From: Reticulascus tulasneorum
Lineage: Eukaryota; Ascomycota; Sordariomycetes; Glomerellales; Reticulascaceae
Assembly: GCA_001557505.1 (NCBI GenBank)
Contig: LSAX01000010.1
Span: forward strand, 1,736,001 to 1,800,000
Direction: 5' to 3'
DNA: 64,000 bases
Shown here: piece after piece, positions 56,389 to 64,000 of the stretch
Layout: each line of letters begins with the position of its first letter
Numbering within the stretch: the stretch's first letter is position 1
The notes under the pieces: model-generated
Told to the model about the DNA's origin: nothing
Databases searched by the model: none
Seen by the model: only the letters and a program-made list of their open reading frames with translations
Position numbers and translations under genes: made by a program

Positions 56389-59300
56389 ATGGGTTCGTGG
56401 GAGCTGCTACATCGGTTCCTCTCGTCGGACGTATTCAACTCGAACCCCTTTCTCTCCGTCTCGTACCTCTCGTGAGCAAAAGCCAGCTCCCCATGCAAAT
56501 GCTACTTTACTGACTCTTGGGTTCTTCCGATAGACGGTACGCCGACCATGTGGGCATCCACTATGTCCTGTGCAATAAGTTGCGCCAGTTCCCCTACGAG
56601 GACATCGAGTTCTTCCTACCCCAACTATGCCATCTTATAATCAGCGTCGACAATGAGTCCATGGCATTGGAGGAGTTTCTGCTGGACCTGTGCGAGGAGT
56701 CTGTGACGGCTGCCTTATTGGTGCGTGTGGTCGCATACCTCTGGGATTGATCAGTTGCTCACTAAGGATCTAGACGTTCTGGCTCTTCCAGACCTACCTG
56801 CACGACCTGTCGTCGAATCCACAATCAGATGCATTTCAAACCTGTCGGAGGGTATACAACAAGGTTCAGCATATCGTCTTCGGGATATCGGATACTGTGA
56901 GGCATGGAAAAATTAGGGAGAACATCTTGCCCGTCACCGTACTCGCCAGCTTCGTACTCGCAGCTGTTGCGGTTCCGATCCTTCCGCATTGGGCGGGTCC
57001 ATTGGCCGTAGCACAGGCCCGAAAGCCGCAACAGTCTGGCGACCTCATATCGGAATCCAGGGAGAACGCTAAGGTGACTCGGGCACACACGGTGACAAGC
57101 GGAAGTACACGGTCCAAGCGCATCAAGGATGGAGGTCGGATCACAAGCGCTCCGGATGTGGCTTCATCGGCAAACCCGCCTCAGCATGCCTCGCACCCGT
57201 TAGCATCCCGGCCCGCCTCGTCAGGCTCGAGTGCGAAGACCCCGACAGAACCTAGACGGCTTCCATCGCATCTTAACATGAAGCAGCTCGATGCTCGTCT
57301 AAGCTCTTCTTCTTTGCCGCTTCCAGAGCTACGGTCACCAAAGATGGTCACTCGCCCTGCCACTCCCGTCTCTGCTGGTCTAGTGCAGCGCTCCGGTGAG
57401 GGTCTAGGGAGGAGACATTCGCATCATTTGAAGAGTGTTGTTAATGCCGGCGAGTTGTCGCTTGCTCAGAAGACAAGGCTGCTGCGACAACATTACTTCC
57501 GATGCGAGACGCAGTTTCTCACCGCCCTAGAAGATATTTCCAACCGACTTGTCGTGGTTCCGAAGCCTGCACGTCTAAGTGCACTTCGCGCGGAGCTTGC
57601 ACTTATTGCGCAGGACTTGCCGGCCGAGGTTGACGTACCAGTGATCTGTCCGCCCACCCTCGTCGACGGCTCCCCTGGTAAGAGTCGGCACCATCGGATT
57701 GTTCGACTGAACCCCGCGGAGGCCACAGTGCTGAACAGTGCAGAGAAAGTACCATATTTGCTCATGATTGAAATCTTAAGGGATGACTTCACTTTTGATC
57801 CGGGTTCCGCCGACAACCAGCGACTGCTCACAACTCTTCTCGCCGAGCAAGGAACTTCGAAACGCATCTTTGATTTGTCCGACTCACCTCGCATACCTAT
57901 AATCACCCGAACCACTGAACCAGTAATGGATAGTGTCTTCGAGCCGACATCTGGAGACCTGGGAAGTTCGCCCATGCTAACGCCGTACGACGAGGAGCCG
58001 CCAAACAAATTTCAGGGGAAGCAATTTTCGCCGCACCAGCGCCTCTCTAGCGGCACCAGTGCAATGTCCAGTGCACTGTCAGAGCTGGCCACTCCTCGAA
58101 GTTCTGGTGCCTCGACTTCAAGGTCCAGCAGCCCAGGACCACTTCGGAAGATGACAATCCCCAATCCGCGGACGAATTCTGTTGATCAACCAGACTTTTC
58201 TGCACTAGCGACTCACATGCGGACGGCCTCCCAAATGCTGGCGCAACTTGAAGCCACAAGCGGAAAGCGACCAAAGCACGAGGTGGCAGCCATCAGGGCC
58301 AAGATCATCGCCAGCATGCAGAGCTTAGAAGAGCAGAGTTTCGACTTAGAGGATGCGCAAGGGCCCACATTTGACACGATCATAGCCAAAGCCAACGCAG
58401 CTTCGGCTGCAGCGAATCCTGACCTTGACGAGGATACCGATCTGGATCCTGGTATCAACGCCAATGCCGGACTGGCACGGATGGAGAATGATATCAAGAC
58501 CGGCGGACTTCAACGTAAGGGTGATCGGGATGATCCCAGTGCTGCGGTGTTTGGTGAAGCTTGGCAGGCAAAGAAAGAGCGTATTCGGAGATCGTCACCG
58601 TATGGTTGGATGAAGAACTGGGATTTGGTCAGTGTCATCATCAAAACGGGAGCTGATCTACGGCAGGAGGCCTTTGCATGCCAGCTTATCGACGTCTGCC
58701 ACAAGATTTGGGTCGAGGCTGACGTTGACGTATGGGTTAAGCTCATGCGGATATTGGTGACGGGAGAGTCGTCTGGTCTTATTGAGACCATCACCAACGG
58801 TGTATCGCTTCATTCTATCAAGAGGAGTCTTACTCTATCCTCCATTGAATCTGGCCAGAACCCACGCCGTCGTTTTGCCACGCTCAGGGATCATTTCCTT
58901 AAAGCATTTGGTTCGGCAGACAGCGAGCCTTATAAGGCTGGAGTGGACGCCTTCAAACGATCCCTTGCAGCATACAGCATCATCTCGTACATCCTGCAGC
59001 TGAAAGATCGCCACAACGGGAACGTGCTAGTGGACAGCGAGGGGCACATTATACACATCGATTTTGGATTCATGCTATCAAACTCGCCAGGTTCTGTTGG
59101 ATTCGAAGCAGCCCCTTTCAAGCTCACATATGAGTACGTTGAGGTTTTGGGCGGTCTTGGGTCCCCAGAGTGGGAGGACTATAAGAAGCTCTGCAAGCAA
59201 GCATTCCAAGGTAAACTCACCTCGTTCATGCTTATAGAACATGGTCTGACGTAACTAGCCCTACGCCGCTCGGCAGACAGTATCATCGATTTAGTCGCCA

Positions 59301-59557
59301 TGATGGGCCGAGACTCGAAGATGCCGTGCTACTCTGCCGGAGTAGTACAAGCCACAAACAACCTCCGTCAACGGTTCCAGCTGCAGCTGAGTGCGGACGA
59401 AGCAGAACAGTACGTAGAGACGGACCTGGTGGGCAAGTCTGTGGGTAGCTACTATACACGACTGTAAGAACTTCGAGCACTGTTCAAATAGCATCAACTT
59501 ACTGACCGCGTTTCTAGATACGATACCTTCCAGTATAGGACGCAGGGTATTTACTAA
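56389..59557 (+). CDS. PIK1: Phosphatidylinositol 4-kinase, PIK1 type
   Basis: Predicted 983 aa (yeast Pik1 is 1066) from exons 56389-56471, 56534-56720, 56774-59210, 59259-59463 and 59518-59557. The N-terminus MGSWELLHRFLSSDVFNSNPFLS and CNKLRQFPYEDIEFFLPQLC form the lipid-kinase-unique helical region. A long Ser/Pro-rich middle follows. The catalytic domain begins near residue 600: MKNWDLVSVIIKTGADLRQEAFACQLI, then the catalytic loop DRHNGN (835-840), the activation DFG (853-855) and the end RFQLQLSADEAEQY...FQYRTQGIY. Pik1 makes PI4P at the Golgi and in the nucleus for secretion; it binds frequenin through its N-terminal region (family knowledge). Both last introns lie in conserved sequence, confirming the joins. 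Confidence 0.95.
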
Positions 59558-60382
59558 GGGCCGAACTCAATACAGCCTCCTTTCTGAGACTAGCTGACCT
59601 TGGGGACGCGGAATGCATCAGGGGAGCATCTGGGCGGCGTTCGGGGTTCAATAGACGACTGGGGTGGATATGACGACGCAAGAATACGAAATCCTTCCCG
59701 CAGTGGCAGTGGATTCTGGCCAGATAAGGTGGCTGGCTTTTAGATGAGGTGCAGTACCGAACCTTTTTGCGAGGCAAGAATCAGGATAGAATTGCCAGCT
59801 ACTTGATATCCAGTGGTGTGAATGAGATGAGCATCATGTTGGATACTTTATATATATCAAGTCGATTTCAACATGAACAGTATAACGTCGGAGTCCTCTC
59901 AGCTGCTTGTCAGCAGTATCCTGTCACCATTCGGATGTACCTTAGTACCTTCACGAACAGAGGTACCTCGTTGATATTAGTTTATAATTTCAGAAAGAAA
60001 GGAAAGAGCAATGAGATCACCCCGGGGTACGTACCGCACTATTTTATCTTATTTTATAACGCGTGCCGCCTGGCCATTTCATCAAAACAAAACTGCAGCT
60101 TCATCTAGAACATTTACTAATCTGTGCTCGAGATGTCAGTCACACCCGCGTTTGGCTGATATCCGAGCCCGTCGCATCACTAAATACATCCCGTGAAGCT
60201 CTCCCATGCACTGGGATTCATACCCCGATCTCTTTTTTACTAACCCTATATACCTTCCTCCTTTACCCCCTTTCTTCCGTGTTGATACTATTCTACCTCC
60301 CTTTCACGCGTTTCTCACCATCTCCTGATATTGCTACAACCCATCGCGTGATCACCACATTCGGTGTCACGCAGACGACAAC
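59558..60382. other. Intergenic region PIK1 / unknown gene
   Basis: These 825 bases hold the PIK1 3' UTR and the next promoter. A TATATATATC stretch lies near 59850-59860 and GGTACCT-type motifs near 59940-59970. The last ~190 bases are C/T-rich, as expected for a leader. Confidence 0.45.
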
Positions 60383-61914
60383 ATGGTCAAGAAATGGAGA
60401 GGCATTGCTCCGCACAGAAGCGGTAGCCCCTGGAACATTACCGAGATGGACACGCTCAAAGATCTAATCTGCGAAGCATGGATCAATCGAGGTCCCCAAG
60501 ACTTTGCGAAGGAGCTGAACCGGCGTTTGAACAACCGCCAAGGCTATCACCACCGCGAGATCCCAACCGAGGATGTGAGAGATATGCTTCGATCGGTTCG
60601 CCGAGAGCACCCTTGGATGACCAACTTCATCGACCGTGCTAGTTCAGCTCAGAAATGGAGCATTCGCACTTGCATTTTTGCATATCCTGGAACTCGAACT
60701 GAGTGGGAACAAGGTATAAAGCCAGAGCCGCAAGTCAAGACCCCGACCAGTGCGAAGCGCAAAGGAGGACCGCCCACTGAGATTGTGTCTCCTGCAAAGA
60801 TGCAACGGCTCAGCGGCAGTTCCAATGGCGTAAACAATGAACAGACACGACGACTCTTATTTGGTTAGTATCCCGCTTCTTATTCTCCTTATTATCTTCC
60901 TCTCAGACTCCTTCGGGGATCTATACATTGTACTAACTCCAGCGATAGATCAATCCGCCGACAATAGCTCGGCTTACTCTGAAGAAGATTATACTCCTGA
61001 TTTTGTTTCACCGACGAGAAAGTATCTCGCGATCCGTAGTCCACAGAATGCTCAAACTCGAGTTGCCACCGATTGTGGGACCGTTAGAACCGGTGTCGCA
61101 CAGGGTATTCATGAGGCACATCCACGGTTGCTTCGCCAAAGTTTCTGGCAGAGTGCGTTACACCGAAAACTGTCATTGAACAAACTGACACATCTCTAGA
61201 CCGTTTTCATGCTACGTCTGGCCTAGCTCCCTTCACCAAACGACATGTGGCCACCGAGTCAATCCCGTCGCCTGAGCCCAAGCCCTCTCATGATATAGAA
61301 ACTTCGGAGTTTTCTCTGAGTGAACTTCTATTGCGTCTCCAACAGGAGGACGTCTCAAGTCGTCGTACCGAGATGGAGCGAGACCGCCGTTGTGAAGAAG
61401 GGAGCTACGATAAGAACCAGTCTCGACTTCAACTACATCGCCCACTTAACATTACTGGAAGCCATATTCACAACCCAAGTGACCATACTGCAAATCCTCG
61501 TCGAGGAGTTACTCCAGAATCACGAGTGACAAACCCGACCGCCGCATCAGCGCCACCTGCTGCAGATTTATCGGATGGCTTACCAACACTGGTCGGCTCT
61601 ATGTTGGGACGATTACATCGGAACCGCAAATTTGATTCCCGTGATGTTGGACGTGATTCCTCACAGAGCAGCGATCATGAGAGATTGCCGAGTCTGACGC
61701 ATGATAAGGTATGAATAGGTGTTATTATATGAATAGCAGACTTGCTAACATCAAGAAGCAACCGACACGCAGTGCAAAGAATGAACAGGAGCAAACCAAA
61801 GTGCAGACTCGTACTCCTTGGCCGCTACCTTTGCGCCTACCTACTTGGCGAGTGCCTCGCCTCTCGAACACTATTGTTAGCATGGGCTTTTTCCGACGAT
61901 GTGTATGTGACTGA
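60383..61914 (+). CDS. Hypothetical protein with a possible Myb/SANT-like N-terminal domain
   Basis: Best model is 449 aa from exons 60383-60863, 60949-61152, 61200-61708 and 61759-61914. Branch sites TACTAAC and GCTAAC precede the first and last acceptors. The N-terminus has one compact domain (MVKKWRGIAPHRSGSPWNIT; EMDTLKDLICEAWINRGPQD; LRSVRREHPWMTNFIDRA) that could be a helix-turn-helix; the rest is charged and disordered (HDIETSEFSLSELLLRLQQE). I do not recognise the family. Two points are unsettled: around 61410-61530 a second frame also looks coding, and if the last intron is retained the frame ends at 61714. Expression or a relative would settle both. Confidence 0.55.
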
Positions 61915-63627
61915 CGACTAGCAACAGTTTCGAAGTGAGGTGAATGGAGGATGCCAACGCGGTGAGAACGCACGCCCTCGTTGGGCTACACCGTCTCGCC
62001 CGTCGCTAGCTTCGTCCTTCAACAAGTGACCGTTGCGTTTTTTGTCCAGATTGTGAACCGATCAGGTAAGAACGGATGGCTTGCTTTTGATGAGATTGAA
62101 GGCTGACTAAAAGGAGCTTTGGAAGGATTATACGGATTACCAGAGCTGGTTTGCTGACATTTGTCGGCAACTATGAGAAGCACCGTGCTTAGTTCTGTGC
62201 TTGACTCTGTGCTTTGTGCAATTATATGGCCGCTGGGCGACAATGTCCTTGCTGCAGGCAGCCAGCGTGGGATGTCCGGTCACAGGATACAAATCTCATA
62301 AATGGCTCATCCGTGGAGATATGGTTCTCCTTGGACAGGACAAGATGTGTTGGCATAGGCGGGAACGGGAGAAAAAGAACATGTAAGACAACTAAGAAGT
62401 AACGAAGTGCTATGCTCTATCCCTGCTTGGGATGTGAGGCTTCAGGATGCAGAGCATTGTATGGATGTATATTAGGAGGTACTCAGTCGTTGGCGGAGAA
62501 GGTAGCCTCGCGGCACAACCTCGAATTGACCTAAGACTTTGACTAAACCCACAACGAGGCTGACATGGGAGCATGCCATCGAACTCAATCTGATGTGGTG
62601 ACGGGATCGCTGCGGGATGGCCTACGCCCAATAAAAAACAATACAATTCACATGTGCACAATCTCATGACAAATTGGATGGGCTGACCTAGCAACGTCTC
62701 GGTGGCTGAAAACCGCTCACCGTGGGGTGCTACCCACGAAGATGCCCATACCCTCGTCAGAAGCTTGGTACACCGTAACATAACAATACACCAGTTATGA
62801 AGTCTCCGGAAATAGGAACCGGAACACGAAGCCATCTTCCCGAGAGGCTGGGGCACCTGCCGTTTTCCAGCTGACGGGTGTGCTGAAAAGACCTCAGCTC
62901 TTCCTCGCCCGGGCGACGAAAACGCGAGATTGTTCTGTTAAAAGGGGGGGGGATCAACTTCAATTTTATTGTGTAAGAGCTACCAGCAATCGAAAACAGG
63001 GTTACGACCCACGGGATGCCTCACTTCATTGCCCTTCCATCGACCCATCTCCAATTCGCCAGCTCCCGTTCCGTGTGCGTGTACTGATGCAAGTTTTTTT
63101 TCTGAAGCAAGACAGAAGGAAAATAGAGCAAAAGCCTCCGAGGGGGGAGGTTGAAAATGAAAGCCAAAAAGAAAAGGGAAAAAAGCAACCATGAATTCGT
63201 CTTTGGAACACCTTCCATGTAGTCTATGCGGGTATGGACAGAGACTGGACTTTTCCTGAAAGATCCATACGACCTGGAAGAAAAATGTACAGGCGTTGTC
63301 TAAAAACCGGGTTCCATGAAAGAATGCCTCAATTAGTTATGGTAATGATATCCTGGGCACCAGATCGCTGGGGAGGGGGGAGATTTGGAACACCCTTCTT
63401 CGGCTCCGCAGGGCCGGTATCAGGTGTCTAATAAGATAGATCGGGAATGCTGAGTCTGACAAGAGGAAGCGTTTCGTAAGCACCAATCTGAAGCATCAGT
63501 GTTTTGGCCCAAATATGCACATAACTCTCTCGTGGGCGTCGCCTTTTGTACGGCTGTGTTCATTCTCGCCGAGTACATTCTCGAACCATGCCCGCTTGCA
63601 TCGTACCGAATCTCAGGCACAAGAAGC
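61915..63627. other. 1.7-kb intergenic region without a convincing gene
   Basis: A minus-strand frame of 148 codons (62410-62856) is Cys/Leu/Arg-rich and unlike a folded protein. I see no domain. The right part must include the 3' UTR of the minus-strand gene ending at 63628. Confidence 0.4.
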
Positions 63628-64000
63628 CTACCGCTGAGACTGCGGCGGTGTGATGATTGGGGTCATGGGGAAGTCGACATCGATCTCAAAGAGTGGGACG
63701 TCTGAAGCGTTGAAGAGCGCGGTAATGTCGTCGTTGGCCAAGCTCGAAATGTGATACATGGTCTTGCCCAAGCACACTCGCTTCACGGAGGCCCGCAAGG
63801 ACCAAAGCTTGGATGGGGCCATATCCGGACCAGCCACGTTCTTGAAAGAGGTGTGGTGAGAGCGCACGTAGTTCAATGCCGTGTCGAGGAGGGATCGCAA
63901 GCTCGGTCGGCAGGGCTCAACTACCTTGATTTCTCCGTGGCCAATCCAGTTGATAGCCAGGGCGACTGACGTGGCTGGGGCGGCAGCCTTGTAGTGTGCC
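63628..64000 (-). CDS. 3' end of a gene cut by the right edge (unrecognised)
   Basis: A minus-strand frame stays open from the window edge to a stop at 63628, giving at least 124 residues without a start codon in view. It reads AHYKAAAPATSVALAINWIG, then VVEPCRPSLRSLLDTALNYV, RVCLGKTMYHISSL and VPLFEIDVDFPMTPII. The sequence has the balanced hydrophobic-charged composition of a folded protein, unlike random frames nearby. I do not recognise the family; the 5' part lies beyond the window. An intron at an internal GTAGTT cannot be excluded but is not needed. Confidence 0.6.
   Translation of the reverse strand, partial: AHYKAAAPATSVALAINWIGHGEIKVVEPCRPSLRSLLDTALNYVRSHHTSFKNVAGPDMAPSKLWSLRASVKRVCLGKTMYHISSLANDDITALFNASDVPLFEIDVDFPMTPIITPPQSQR

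Noticed and set aside
60190..60225. Second B-box-like sequence (minus strand GTATGAATCCCAG)
   Set aside because: Two mismatches in the core of the B box and no A box or terminator nearby.
1..64000. Secondary-metabolite or mobile-element cluster
   Set aside because: No polyketide or peptide synthetase, terpene cyclase, transposase or reverse transcriptase motifs were seen; the genes are mainly housekeeping.

Overview
The window is nuclear DNA of a filamentous ascomycete (Pezizomycotina). The gene content is eukaryotic housekeeping, most genes have one to four short GT-AG introns (about 45-130 bases, often with a CTAAC-like branch site), intergenic DNA is short and genes lie on both strands. 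A class-specific complex I subunit (NUO-14.8), a sphingolipid C9-methyltransferase, a DUF1770-like protein and a sorting nexin starting MWNDEDNNPYG suggest Sordariomycetes, but I cannot name the genus. Exon joins were made by hand from splice signals and reading frame. No prokaryotic features, CRISPR arrays, intact transposons or canonical tRNA genes were seen.

Layout. 1-11 kb is sparse: an HRK1/HAL4-type kinase (1225-2777, +), an unrecognised proline-rich protein (4564-6007, -) and then a 4.9-kb stretch with no convincing gene. 11-22 kb is compact: RPC19 (+), complex I NUO-14.8 (-), BUD31 (+), a ZNF511-like zinc-finger protein (-), an EST1/SMG7-like protein (+), adenosine kinase (-) and ribosomal protein uL2 (-). 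23-33 kb holds a WHIM-domain chromatin protein (+), a DUF1770-like protein (-), release factor eRF1 (+), a HTD2-like mitochondrial dehydratase (+) and sphingolipid C9-methyltransferase (-). 34-50 kb holds an intronless GH13 alpha-glucosidase (-), CTR9 of the Paf1 complex (-), an unknown single-pass membrane protein (+), sorting nexin SNX41 (+), the mRNA guanylyltransferase CEG1 (+) and an HSL-type alpha/beta hydrolase (+). 53-64 kb holds NC2-alpha (+) with a very long leader, the PI 4-kinase PIK1 (+), an unrecognised protein (+) and the 3' end of a gene that runs off the right edge (-).

Function. The genes do not form a metabolic cluster. Many belong to gene expression (RPC19, BUD31, CTR9, CEG1, NC2-alpha, eRF1, uL2, EST1-like, WHIM protein), with some in membrane traffic and lipids (PIK1, SNX41, C9-methyltransferase, hydrolase, HTD2). 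Several neighbours are divergent pairs with a short shared promoter (NUO-14.8/BUD31; DUF1770/eRF1; ZNF511/EST1).

Hunt result. I found no convincing new multi-gene system. The best second-look items are a cysteine at the specificity position of the GH13 enzyme, a pol III-type A-box/B-box element beside a C23-A34 homopolymer junction, an eRF1 last exon that supplies only part of one codon plus the stop, and a region of the 60.4-61.9 kb gene where two frames both look coding.
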